Assembly: GCA_050123335.1 (NCBI GenBank)
Contig: JASFHH010000001.1
Coordinates: 1-64,000 of the forward strand
DNA: 64,000 nucleotides
Reading direction: 5' to 3'
From: JASFHF01 sp050123335
Lineage (GTDB): Bacteria; Pseudomonadota; Gammaproteobacteria; UBA12402
Shown piece after piece: positions 25,510 through 33,821 of the stretch. The notes under the pieces are model-generated. The model was not told where the DNA came from and did not search any database. It saw nothing but the letters and a program-made list of their open reading frames with translations. The position numbers and the translations under genes are program-made. Each line of letters opens with the position of its first letter. The stretch's first letter is position 1.

Positions 25510-25809
25510 ATGAAAGAAACATTTATAGAGAACATTATATATAAATTTTTAAACGTTTGTGAAACAGTACCTTGGAATACTACAAAATGGGAGCAGTTTG
25601 AGATCAATAAAAATTGTGTCAGTTTATTATTCACTTTAATGTATAGTGGCTTATTTTTGGGGATTGCTGGAGTAGGGTACTGCGGATGTTGCTGTTATCA
25701 GGCTTTTTTTAAAAAAAGAAATAATAATGGCAATGATAATAATAATATTAATGTTAATACTAACGATAATGATAAGGTTAGCCAACCATTATTACAGAAT
25801 GAAGTGTAA
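25510..25809 (+). CDS. Small single-pass membrane protein with Cys cluster and Asn-rich tail
   Basis: 99 residues, no recognised family. GGAGGTAA precedes the ATG. A hydrophobic segment at about 38-58 ends in CGCCCY and is followed by a KKR stop-transfer, then an Asn/Asp low-complexity stretch (about 70-90) and a SQPLLQNEV end. The cysteines at the membrane border would suit lipid attachment, and the tail resembles a linker. An exported membrane-anchored protein is possible but speculative. AT-rich, and divergent from a LysR gene that may control it. Confidence 0.55.
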   Translation: MKETFIENIIYKFLNVCETVPWNTTKWEQFEINKNCVSLLFTLMYSGLFLGIAGVGYCGCCCYQAFFKKRNNNGNDNNNINVNTNDNDKVSQPLLQNEV

Positions 25810-25814
25810 TTAAA

Positions 25815-25844
25815 ATGGGTATCAAGTCTAGATTTGATACCCAT
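25815..25844. repeat. TCTAGA-centred palindrome, copy 2, bidirectional terminator
   Basis: ATGGGTATCAA (25815-25825) pairs perfectly with TTGATACCCAT (25834-25844) around GTCTAGAT. Followed by ATATTTTTT. It supplies the stop codon and last codons of nadD on the minus strand, and could end transcription of both convergent genes. Confidence 0.75.
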
Positions 25845-26478
25845 ATATTTTTTCTGTACGAATGTAATCATATACAGCTTTTGGCAGTGAATCGGTCGGT
25901 GATTTGTGCTCGTGCAATTGTTTGCGAATTTTGGTTGCGGAGATTGGAATAGGTGTTATGTGTAGTTGATAAATCAAGCCATTCGGTTTGTGTTGAAATG
26001 CAGTCGGATCAAAAATTTCGGAATTTTTTAGTAGTTCCTTAATTGGTGAGGATATTTCGATTTTAACGCCAAGCCTATTTATTACAATAAAATTTGCATA
26101 ATTAGTTAATTGTTGCCACTGATGCCAGGTATCAAGGTTTGCAAATGCATCAGTTCCAAGAATTAAGCAGAGAGAACTTTCAGGATAATCTTGTTTTAAT
26201 GATTTTAAAGTGTCGATCATAAATGAAGTGCCTTGACGCTTTATTTCCCGGTCATCAGCAATAAAATTAGGATAATCTTTAATTGCCAATTGTATCATGG
26301 TTAAGCGTTGTATAGCGGTTGCAATAGGTTGATAGCGATGTGCGGGTGTGTGGCATGGAATAAAAATAACTTTTTGTAGGTTACATTTTTTTAACGCATG
26401 TTCAGCAATTTTAATGTGTCCAAGATGAATTGGATCAAAAGTTCCGCCTAAAATGCCGATGGAAGTTAAAGTGTTCAT
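25828..26478 (-). CDS. nadD: Nicotinate-nucleotide adenylyltransferase
   Basis: Joins nicotinate mononucleotide and ATP to make deamido-NAD. 216 residues: ILGGTFDPIHLGHIKIAE at the N-terminus carries the (T/H)xGH nucleotidyltransferase motif, and ITPIPISATKIRKQL carries the ISxTxxR motif. The last four codons and the stop lie inside a TCTAGA palindromic repeat, so the native C-terminus may have been replaced by repeat sequence. Single gene here, without the usual rsfS or holA neighbour (holA is 6 kb away). Confidence 0.95.
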   Translation of the reverse strand: MNTLTSIGILGGTFDPIHLGHIKIAEHALKKCNLQKVIFIPCHTPAHRYQPIATAIQRLTMIQLAIKDYPNFIADDREIKRQGTSFMIDTLKSLKQDYPESSLCLILGTDAFANLDTWHQWQQLTNYANFIVINRLGVKIEISSPIKELLKNSEIFDPTAFQHKPNGLIYQLHITPIPISATKIRKQLHEHKSPTDSLPKAVYDYIRTEKIYGYQI

Positions 26479-26586
26479 TATAAATTCATTTTATCACGAA
26501 ATCATTACAAAATAAAAAATAAAAAATAAAAATTACAGCATTTTATGTTAAACTGTACGATGTGTTTTATATACAGGTAGAATTTT

Positions 26587-27513
26587 ATGGCATTATTGTT
26601 TGTTTCTGATTTCAAAAATGCAGATTCGTGGGTGAAAGAGTTTCACAACCAGGCTAGGGATATAGAGCTTTATGTTTGGCCAAGAGGTATAGATGTAGAA
26701 AAAGTTGAGTTTATTGCCGTTTGGAGTTATGAGGACATTGATTATAATGTTTTTCCGAATTTAAAATGTATTTCCTCATTGGCTGCAGGAATTGATCATA
26801 TTGATTTAAAAAAAATTCCGCAAGAAACATTCGTTACACGTATAGTTGATCCTGCGATGCGTATTCAAATGTCAGAATATGTGGTAATGGCTGTGTGTAA
26901 TTATCGTAGGCATTTAATTGAGTATAAACTTCAACAGCATACAAAAGTTTGGACTAAAATTCCGGAAATTGATATAACTGATTTAACGGTTGGCATTATG
27001 GGAGTTGGTAGTCTTGGCATGGATGCAGCGCTAAAACTACAAACATTAGGTTATCCAGTGATTGGCTGGAGTCGCTCGCCAAAACCTGATGCAGAAATAA
27101 CGGTTTTTTCTGGAGAAAAGGGTTTGCCAAGTTTTCTCGCGCGCAGCAAAATTTTAGTTTGTTTTTTACCAGTTACTGAGAAGACTAAAAATATTTTAAA
27201 TTATGCGATTTTATCACAATTGCCCAAAGATGCTTATTTAGTAAATGTTGCGCGTGGTGCTTTGTTGGTTGATGAAGATTTGATTTCTTTGTTAGATAGC
27301 AATCATTTATTTGGTGCATGCTTGGATGTTTTCCGCAAAGAGCCTTTGCCGCTAGAGCATCCATTTTGGCATCATCCAAAAATTATCGTGACTCCGCACA
27401 TGTCTTCTAACCCGATTTCTAAAAATGCGGTCAAACAAATTATTACCAATTATCGTCGAATGAAATCTGGTGAAGAGTTACTAAATGTAGTAGATAAAAA
27501 TAAAGGCTATTAA
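26587..27513 (+). CDS. ghrA: D-2-hydroxyacid dehydrogenase, glyoxylate/hydroxypyruvate reductase A type
   Basis: 308 residues of the D-isomer-specific 2-hydroxyacid dehydrogenase family, closest in outline to GhrA (312 in E. coli). NAD(P) motif GIMGVGSLGMDAALKLQTLG near residue 137; catalytic Arg in NVARGALLVDEDL, Glu in the following helix and His in PLEHPFWHHPKIIVTPH. It reduces glyoxylate or hydroxypyruvate, though the substrate is not certain. Monocistronic. Confidence 0.85.
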   Translation: MALLFVSDFKNADSWVKEFHNQARDIELYVWPRGIDVEKVEFIAVWSYEDIDYNVFPNLKCISSLAAGIDHIDLKKIPQETFVTRIVDPAMRIQMSEYVVMAVCNYRRHLIEYKLQQHTKVWTKIPEIDITDLTVGIMGVGSLGMDAALKLQTLGYPVIGWSRSPKPDAEITVFSGEKGLPSFLARSKILVCFLPVTEKTKNILNYAILSQLPKDAYLVNVARGALLVDEDLISLLDSNHLFGACLDVFRKEPLPLEHPFWHHPKIIVTPHMSSNPISKNAVKQIITNYRRMKSGEELLNVVDKNKGY

Positions 27514-27556
27514 ATGTGTCTAACTTTACAATTATCTTCTTATAATATTTAAATTT

Positions 27557-28186
27557 TTATCCAAAAAAACATCTTATTCCCAAGCCTAAAACATTGGATC
27601 CTGGAGAACCTTTTTTGGTGGCAAAAACACCGAAAGCGCCGCTGCGATGATGAATGCGCCCAACTATTTGCCATTGAGGATACGCAGGTAACCCCATGGT
27701 AATTTCAAAAGTCATAAAATCTAATAGTTTTTTGGAGTTTCTGCCACTATAGCAATCTTTTTCCGGACAAGGAAGTTCATTCGTATAGGAAATACCTTCA
27801 CCAACACCAACGGTGGTGTTTATCCACCGATTCCATGGAAAGGCGAGGTAATATAGTTTGACATATATATCTTCTTCAAAGATTGGATGAGAGCCATTGT
27901 AATATTTTGAGGCTGCAATTCTACTAGCTATGTTGCCGGCTATTTGAAAACTCAAAAAATTATTCTGGTAAAAAATCCGAGATAATTCGGCAGAATACAC
28001 ATTTTCGTGCACATATGTTCTTTTGCCATTAAAAATAATTTTGTTAAGGTTTTCCTTAACGGTTTGCCCGCGATATAAAAGTATGCTCCAAAGATGAGCA
28101 TAGTTTTCTTTAGTAAGCGAAGCCGCGTGGCTAATAGCTAAGCTAAAGCATAATGATAAGAACATTATTATTTTTAAATTTTTCAT
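27557..28186 (-). CDS. Outer-membrane beta-barrel protein, possibly lipid A deacylase-like
   Basis: 209 residues with a signal peptide (cleavage near SHA-A, residue 21) and alternating amphipathic strands ending in an aromatic-rich LGLGIRCFFG, as in small barrels. VGRIHHRSGAFGVF near residue 180 and the closing GSNVLGLGIR resemble the His/Ser region and last strand of PagL-type acyloxyacyl hydrolases, but I cannot confirm the catalytic residues. If correct, it would trim lipid A. Monocistronic, divergent from the two-component operon. Confidence 0.5.
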   Translation of the reverse strand: MKNLKIIMFLSLCFSLAISHAASLTKENYAHLWSILLYRGQTVKENLNKIIFNGKRTYVHENVYSAELSRIFYQNNFLSFQIAGNIASRIAASKYYNGSHPIFEEDIYVKLYYLAFPWNRWINTTVGVGEGISYTNELPCPEKDCYSGRNSKKLLDFMTFEITMGLPAYPQWQIVGRIHHRSGAFGVFATKKGSPGSNVLGLGIRCFFG

Positions 28187-28308
28187 AAACCATCATTTTA
28201 ATTTTAAGTGCATTGCGCGCTAATAATTTTAAATTCACAACTATTTAAGCTGTGACCAAGCTTATTATAGGTTGCTTTTATAGAAAAATTTGATTGGTTT
28301 GCAAATCT

Positions 28309-28325
28309 TATACAAAAACTATACA
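28309..28325 (+). promoter_or_regulatory. Direct-repeat operator upstream of the two-component operon
   Basis: TATACA-AAAAC-TATACA: two identical hexamers with 11-bp periodicity, the tandem layout used by OmpR-family regulators. The same repeat occurs at 30736-30752 before the serine hydrolase gene. Autoregulation is inferred. Confidence 0.55.
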
Positions 28326-28422
28326 TGGAGCTTTTTGTAAAAATATTGTATATGACCATATTTTTTGTTACTCTTATCACACTTAAAATCAAGTCTTTTT
28401 AAACAGTTATGGTATAAAATCA

Positions 28423-29109
28423 ATGACTAATATTTTATTAATTGAAGATGACGAACGACTTGCTAAATTAATTCAATCGTTTTTGATTGAATTGGGATAT
28501 AGTGTCAACTGCGAATCCAGAGGTGATAAAGCAGTATTTCGTATTATTAGAGAACAACCAGGCATAGTAATTTTAGATATTATGCTTCCTGGTTTAGATG
28601 GCATTCAGGTTTGTAAATCTATAAGAGCAAGTTATAGCGGTATGGTTGTTATGTTGACCGCTATAGATGATGATGAAACCCAAATATCTGGGTTAAATAT
28701 TGGTGCCGATGATTACATCAATAAACCAATTGAGCCTCGAGTATTAGCGGCACGTTTAAAGGCTTTAATACGGCGTGATAAAGAAATAAAAAAAATTACT
28801 GAACTTAAATTCGGAAAATTAAAAATCAATCTTATTACACGCGTAGTTATGTTGAACGATCAACAAATATCGTTAAAACCGAAAGAATATGAACTTTTAG
28901 TATTTTTAGCCAACAATGCTGATAAAGTAGTAAATCGTGATAATATCATGTTAGCATTGCGCGGAACTCATCATGACGGTGTTGATAGAACCATTGATCT
29001 TAGAGTATCTTATCTTAGGAAAAAACTACAAGATAGTATTGAAAATCCTCAACGCATTAAAACCGTGCGCAACTTAGGTTACATTTTTATATCAGAGTCG
29101 TGGAACTAA
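28423..29109 (+). CDS. OmpR-family response regulator
   Basis: 228 residues. The receiver domain has the IEDDE acidic pocket, Asp52 in VILDIML, Thr in MLTAIDD and Lys in INKPIEP. The winged helix ends VRNLGYIF. Overall most like RstA-type regulators. The partner kinase follows 2 bp later. A TATACA direct repeat lies about 100 bp upstream, and an identical one precedes the hydrolase gene after the kinase. The signal is unknown. Confidence 0.88.
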   Translation: MTNILLIEDDERLAKLIQSFLIELGYSVNCESRGDKAVFRIIREQPGIVILDIMLPGLDGIQVCKSIRASYSGMVVMLTAIDDDETQISGLNIGADDYINKPIEPRVLAARLKALIRRDKEIKKITELKFGKLKINLITRVVMLNDQQISLKPKEYELLVFLANNADKVVNRDNIMLALRGTHHDGVDRTIDLRVSYLRKKLQDSIENPQRIKTVRNLGYIFISESWN

Positions 29110-29111
29110 CA

Positions 29112-30725
29112 ATGAAAAATCTCATATTAAAATACATGGTCTTTTTGGTTGTTTTCACCATATGTGCATTTGGTTTTATGAATATGACAACGAACATCAT
29201 TGGAACCATTGTAGCAAGAAATACTATGATTAAAAAAAATAATGGGATGTTAAATTTTTTACAACTAAAATTAAAAAAATATCCGCTATCACAATGGAAT
29301 AATAAAATCGCAAAGATGAGGCCAAAATTTTCTGCCTATATAAAAGTGTTACCAATTTCCGAGCTCGACTTATCTACACGCGAAATTAACAAGCTGAAGA
29401 AAAAAGGCATCTTGATTAAACAATATGATATGCGGATTTTTCTTGGTATTGTAGACAGCAATATTATTTCATATAAAATAATTCCTAATACTCAATATGT
29501 CTTTAAAACACATGAGCTTTCATTAAGTGAAATTTTTCGTTATATGCTTGCCTGGAATAATCAACTTATAGTTATGGAACTGCAAAATACTCCTAAAAAA
29601 CAATGGAATCAAATGATCAAAAAAATACAAAAAATTTACGGTTATCCATTGTTAATTATTAAACAAACTAGTGCGGGATTATCTGCGGCAGAGTTAGATA
29701 ATTTAAGAAATAATGACGCTACAGTTGAAGAAACCGGCAAAAAAGAAATTCAAAACTTTTATGCTAAAATTCCTGATACAAACTTTTTGATTCGTAGCGG
29801 TCCAATGCCGATTGATTATTTAGATAAGTATGAAGTTCACTTAATTTATGCAGCTTTTTTATGTGTTATGCTTTGCTTTCTTTTTGTTTCGCATTTGTTT
29901 TTTGGAAGAGCCATTCGCAAAATTTTTACTATAACAGATCATTATAGTCGCGGCGACTTTAATTTTACTACTACGCTGTCTAAATATTCGAGCATGTATC
30001 GAGTATATGATAATATAGTTGAAATGGGTCAACGGATAAAAAATTTAATGAAATCACAGCAAGCTTTAACTAGATTAGTGGCGCACGAAAGCCGTATTCC
30101 TATTTCCAGAATGCTGTTTATTTTGGAAAAAATGGAAAAGTTACAATCTGCGAAAGAATTACAACAAAATATCGGATATTTGAAAGAAAATTTAAATGAA
30201 TTAAATGATCTAACTAATAATTTTCTATGCTATTCGCGATTAACATCTAAGCAATTTAAACTTAATTTTAAGGCAGAAAATATTATTGATTTTATTAAAG
30301 CCAGTGTTGATAAATTAATACACAATAAGAAAAATATTAAAATTTTATCTGCTTTTAATTTATCTAAAATTAAATGCGCCAAAGTAGATAAAAAATACAT
30401 AGGGTATGTGCTTGATAACTTACTCGATAATGCTATTCGTTTTGCAAAAAAACACTTGAAGATTTCCGCCTGGGATACGGATGAAAAATTGTATATTGCT
30501 GTTGACGATGATGGTATTGTTATTCCTGACGAAGACAAAAAAATTATCTTTGAGCCCTTTATACGACTAGAACAAGAACACAATGGTTTAATTGAAGGCT
30601 ACGGTTTAGGCTTAAGCATCGTTAAAACTATTGTTGAATTACATCATGGAACTATAGAAGTATCTGATTCCACCTTAAAAGGCACAAAGTTTCTGATTGC
30701 GCTGCCAATTTCATTTAAGCATTAG
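29112..30725 (+). CDS. Sensor histidine kinase with divergent H and G1 boxes
   Basis: 537 residues from the ATG at 29112 (a GTG at 29100 is also in frame). N-terminal membrane segment (about 7-30), a 200-residue periplasmic domain, second membrane segment (about 250-270), HAMP-like linker, HisKA and HATPase. The phosphoacceptor is His325 in VAHESRIPISRM rather than the usual HELRTPL. The N-box DNLLDNAIRFA is normal, but G1 reads DDDGIVIP where DxGxGIP is expected. G2 GYGLGLSIVK is intact. The resemblance is to RstB, whose H-box is also atypical. Confidence 0.85.
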   Translation: MKNLILKYMVFLVVFTICAFGFMNMTTNIIGTIVARNTMIKKNNGMLNFLQLKLKKYPLSQWNNKIAKMRPKFSAYIKVLPISELDLSTREINKLKKKGILIKQYDMRIFLGIVDSNIISYKIIPNTQYVFKTHELSLSEIFRYMLAWNNQLIVMELQNTPKKQWNQMIKKIQKIYGYPLLIIKQTSAGLSAAELDNLRNNDATVEETGKKEIQNFYAKIPDTNFLIRSGPMPIDYLDKYEVHLIYAAFLCVMLCFLFVSHLFFGRAIRKIFTITDHYSRGDFNFTTTLSKYSSMYRVYDNIVEMGQRIKNLMKSQQALTRLVAHESRIPISRMLFILEKMEKLQSAKELQQNIGYLKENLNELNDLTNNFLCYSRLTSKQFKLNFKAENIIDFIKASVDKLIHNKKNIKILSAFNLSKIKCAKVDKKYIGYVLDNLLDNAIRFAKKHLKISAWDTDEKLYIAVDDDGIVIPDEDKKIIFEPFIRLEQEHNGLIEGYGLGLSIVKTIVELHHGTIEVSDSTLKGTKFLIALPISFKH

Positions 30726-30735
30726 CAACCATTTT

Positions 30736-30752
30736 TATACAAAACTTATACA
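30736..30752 (+). promoter_or_regulatory. Direct-repeat operator upstream of the serine hydrolase gene
   Basis: TATACA-AAACT-TATACA with the same 11-bp periodicity as 28309-28325. Placed between the kinase stop and the hydrolase start. Suggests that the hydrolase gene belongs to the regulon of the adjacent two-component system. Confidence 0.55.
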
Positions 30753-30852
30753 TAAAATTGTTTTGTGTAAAATCATCTATAATATATTATAAACTTGCAT
30801 TTGATATTTAAAGATTTTACATGCTCTAAAATAAAACCATTTGAGGTTAATT

Positions 30853-32154
30853 ATGTTTTGTAAAAAAATCACGATTTTTAGAATTACTGCTATTGTTATT
30901 GCAACATTGATATTTGCTATATCGCATGCCGCTTATGCTTCCTCAACTAATTTGAAGATACAAGAAGCTTTAAATAATTGCCGCACTAAATATAAAGTTC
31001 CCGGTATGCAAGTTAGCATTAGTTTACCAGGAGAATATACTACGCGCGATTTTGAAAGTGGTACTACAAAAGTAGCAGGCTCCATAGATATAACAACGGG
31101 AAATTTATTTCAAATTGGCAGCATTACTAAATCATTTGTTTCAGCGGTTATTTTGCAGTTGGAAGCGGAAGGAAAATTAAGCATTGATGACCCAATCAGC
31201 AAATATATTGATTTTTCACAATTTCCTTCTTGGCCTTCCTGGTGGCGAAATGTCACCATTAGGCAGCTGCTTAATATGACAAGCGGTATTTATAATTATA
31301 CAGAAGATCAAGCATTCATGAGTGCTGTTATGGACGACCTTAGTAAATTATGGACACCTTTCCAATTAATTGATTTTGCTGCACAACACGCCGGTTATTT
31401 TGAACCAGGTAAAGGTTGGCATTACTCTAACACTGATTATATTTTAGCAGGAATGATAATTGGCAAAATTACGGGAAAAACTGTTGAACAAGTTATGAAT
31501 GAAAGATTGCTGGGTTCCACTCACCTAAATTTGCTGGATACGTATTATAGCGATGTCAATTATTCAACGGGAATCCTTAACAGAGCTGTGAACGTTTATT
31601 TATATGATGATGGAGTTTTAAAAGATGTGTCTAGCCCAAATATATCATGGGGCGGTGCAGCAGGATGCATGTTAGCTAATACCCGCGACATTGTACGTTG
31701 GGTTAGGGCCCTTTTTAGCGGACAAGTAACTAAACCTCAGCAATTGACGGAAATGAAATCTTTAATTTGCACAGGAACTGGTGGTAATAATTGCATTCCT
31801 GGATACCCGGTAAATCTTAAAATAGGAGGATTTGGGCTTGGCATTTTAGAATTTGATATTAAACCGTTTGGTGAAACATGGCTTTACGAAGGTGGTACAT
31901 TAGGATGCTATTTCTATTACATATGGTTACCAACATACGACACTGTTATTAGCGTTGCGGGTAATAAAACCGGAACAGACGATGACTATCCGGAAAATCT
32001 GGCAGTAGATATATTGACTATTTTATATAACTCTACAGAATGGCAACAATATCGTATTTTACATAAGATAGCATTAAGCGATCAACCAGTTAATAGAGAA
32101 GAGATTGTAAAAAAACTTAAACTCGGGCGACAATTTAAAAAATTAATACAATGA
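30853..32154 (+). CDS. Secreted serine hydrolase, beta-lactamase class C / D-Ala-D-Ala carboxypeptidase family
   Basis: 433 residues from the ATG at 30853, which has GAGGTT just before it; an upstream TTG at 30841 is unlikely. Signal peptide to about residue 29 (AYA-SS). The SxxK motif is Ser90-Ile-Thr-Lys93 in QIGSITKSF, and the YxN motif is Tyr191-Ser-Asn193 in WHYSNTDYILAG. A clear KTG is not seen; the equivalent may be the EGGTLGCYF region. The family includes AmpC, penicillin-binding carboxypeptidases and esterases, so the substrate is open. Probably regulated by the preceding two-component system. Confidence 0.85.
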   Translation: MFCKKITIFRITAIVIATLIFAISHAAYASSTNLKIQEALNNCRTKYKVPGMQVSISLPGEYTTRDFESGTTKVAGSIDITTGNLFQIGSITKSFVSAVILQLEAEGKLSIDDPISKYIDFSQFPSWPSWWRNVTIRQLLNMTSGIYNYTEDQAFMSAVMDDLSKLWTPFQLIDFAAQHAGYFEPGKGWHYSNTDYILAGMIIGKITGKTVEQVMNERLLGSTHLNLLDTYYSDVNYSTGILNRAVNVYLYDDGVLKDVSSPNISWGGAAGCMLANTRDIVRWVRALFSGQVTKPQQLTEMKSLICTGTGGNNCIPGYPVNLKIGGFGLGILEFDIKPFGETWLYEGGTLGCYFYYIWLPTYDTVISVAGNKTGTDDDYPENLAVDILTILYNSTEWQQYRILHKIALSDQPVNREEIVKKLKLGRQFKKLIQ

Positions 32155-32243
32155 TAAAGTTATCACAAAATATGCTTTTTTACGTTGTCGCACTTGCTGC
32201 TTGACAATGCCGGCTTCTACATAACATCAGTAAGCATAGGTAA

Positions 32244-33245
32244 TTATCTGCTTAATTTAATGCTCAATGACAATAACACATCCCAAATGTTACCAATTTC
32301 TGCGCCTTTAATAATGCGATCAACTTTAGCAGCAAGTTGTAATAATTTTAGCAATGATTTTTGGTTATGGCGTTTTAAGGCAAGTCTAATAAAAGGTTTT
32401 CTTTTTTCCCATACGTGATTTTTATATAGGATGTTATCGATTGATGTTCCTTGTTGTAATTGATGCTGCATTAGAGATAAACTGCGAATTTCACGTGCTA
32501 ATGTCCATAATATCAAAATTGGTTCAACACCTTCATCTTTTAGACCAGTTAAAATGCGGGTGGTGCGTTTTGTATCGCCGCTTAATGCAGTATCTGTTAA
32601 GGCAAACACATCAAAACGCGCGTTATCACTAATTGCTGCAACAACTTCTTGTAAGGTTAAGTGCTTTTTATCATACAGTAATGTAATTTTTTCGATAGCT
32701 TGTTTGGCGGCTAATAAATTACCTTCGGTATTTTCTGCTAAAAAGTTAATTGCATTTTTATCCATGGTGATATTGTGTTGTTTTAATTTTTGTGAAATCC
32801 AATTTGGTAGTTGCTGTGAGGTGATTGGCCAAATTTGTACAAATATGCCGGCTTTTTCAATCGCTTTATACCATTTGGTATTTTGTGTTGGAGCACTGAG
32901 TTTTTTAGTAATAATTAATAGAATCTTGTTTTGTGGTGGGTTGGCGGCATAATTTTGTAAAGCTTTTTTCCCAGCTTCATTTATTTTGTCACTTGGCATA
33001 CGCAGTTCTAAAATAGAGTTATCATCAAACAGAGACAAACTATTAGCGCTGGCTAGTAAATTATTCCAATCAAATTTGGGGTTAACATGAAAAACTTGCC
33101 GTTCAGTAAAATTATTTTGTTGTGCATGTTCACGAATCATTATGGACGTTTCTTCAACCAATAAGGTTTCATCGCCGCCAATTAAATAAATCGGTGATAA
33201 TGATTTATTTAAAGTTGATTTTAGGCGGTCAATGGTGATTTTCAT
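32244..33245 (-). CDS. holA: DNA polymerase III subunit delta
   Basis: Clamp-loader wrench that opens the beta clamp. 333 residues (E. coli 343). PIYLIGGDETLLVEE at the N-terminus and LSLFDDNSILELRMP are typical of HolA, as is the C-terminal HNQKSLLKLLQLAAKVDRIIKG. It overlaps the end of lptE by 17 bp, reproducing the gammaproteobacterial order leuS-lptE-holA. nadD, usually next, has moved to 26 kb. Confidence 0.93.
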   Translation of the reverse strand: MKITIDRLKSTLNKSLSPIYLIGGDETLLVEETSIMIREHAQQNNFTERQVFHVNPKFDWNNLLASANSLSLFDDNSILELRMPSDKINEAGKKALQNYAANPPQNKILLIITKKLSAPTQNTKWYKAIEKAGIFVQIWPITSQQLPNWISQKLKQHNITMDKNAINFLAENTEGNLLAAKQAIEKITLLYDKKHLTLQEVVAAISDNARFDVFALTDTALSGDTKRTTRILTGLKDEGVEPILILWTLAREIRSLSLMQHQLQQGTSIDNILYKNHVWEKRKPFIRLALKRHNQKSLLKLLQLAAKVDRIIKGAEIGNIWDVLLSLSIKLSR

Positions 33246-33774
33246 GTTTAATTGCTGAATATTTGTTAAGTATGAGAATAGTGTTTTTTGATGTTAATTG
33301 AAACATTAATTTCATAATTAAATTACGTATTAGCGTTTGTTTGGCAATGTTTAATTTATTGCTGTTTTCTAATATTTCATTTTGGTTGACTGTAATAGTG
33401 TCAGTGGTGTTAATGGATTTCGGTTTTACAATAGTGTTGCCATATTTGTTTTGCAAGCTATAGGTAATAGTATAAGTTGCATTATAGTTGCGTTTTTGTG
33501 CGGTGCTGGCGACAGTGGTTTGGTTCGTGTAAAAGTTTTCTCTTGATATATATAAAATAATTTGTGCTTGTTTGGAGTCATTAACTAATTTTACTTTGGA
33601 CAATCTAAACGCATTTTTTAGTTGTTTAGTAAAATCTGAGTACGGTGAATTACTTTGTAAATACATGACGCGTAGTTGTGGCGGCAATGGTTGTATTCCT
33701 CTTAAATGAAAGCCGCAGCCGGTCAGTAACAAAGCAGTAATAATCAAGATTGATGTTTGTTTTACAATGTTCAT
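33229..33774 (-). CDS. lptE: LPS-assembly lipoprotein LptE
   Basis: Outer-membrane lipoprotein that plugs LptD. 181 residues with a lipobox LLLTGCGFHLRG (Cys20), where GCGFHLRG is the LptE hallmark. GAGG precedes the start. Between leuS and holA as in E. coli. LptD is not in the window. Confidence 0.93.
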   Translation of the reverse strand: MNIVKQTSILIITALLLTGCGFHLRGIQPLPPQLRVMYLQSNSPYSDFTKQLKNAFRLSKVKLVNDSKQAQIILYISRENFYTNQTTVASTAQKRNYNATYTITYSLQNKYGNTIVKPKSINTTDTITVNQNEILENSNKLNIAKQTLIRNLIMKLMFQLTSKNTILILNKYSAIKHENHH

Positions 33775-33788
33775 TTATTGCCTCAATT

Positions 33789-33821
33789 GGTGTCTGACAC
33801 CGCGTTGCGGTGTCAGACACC
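33789..33821. repeat. GGTGTCTGACACC hairpin, copy 2
   Basis: A perfect 15-bp stem with GTT loop, made of GGTGTCTGACACC and its inverse GGTGTCAGACACC. It abuts the leuS stop codon (33822) and lies 14 bp from the lptE start. Same family as 12947-12971. Confidence 0.7.

Noticed and set aside
32185..32418. Plus-strand open frame after the serine hydrolase
   Set aside because: Lies mostly antisense to holA, has no ribosome site and no recognisable protein features.
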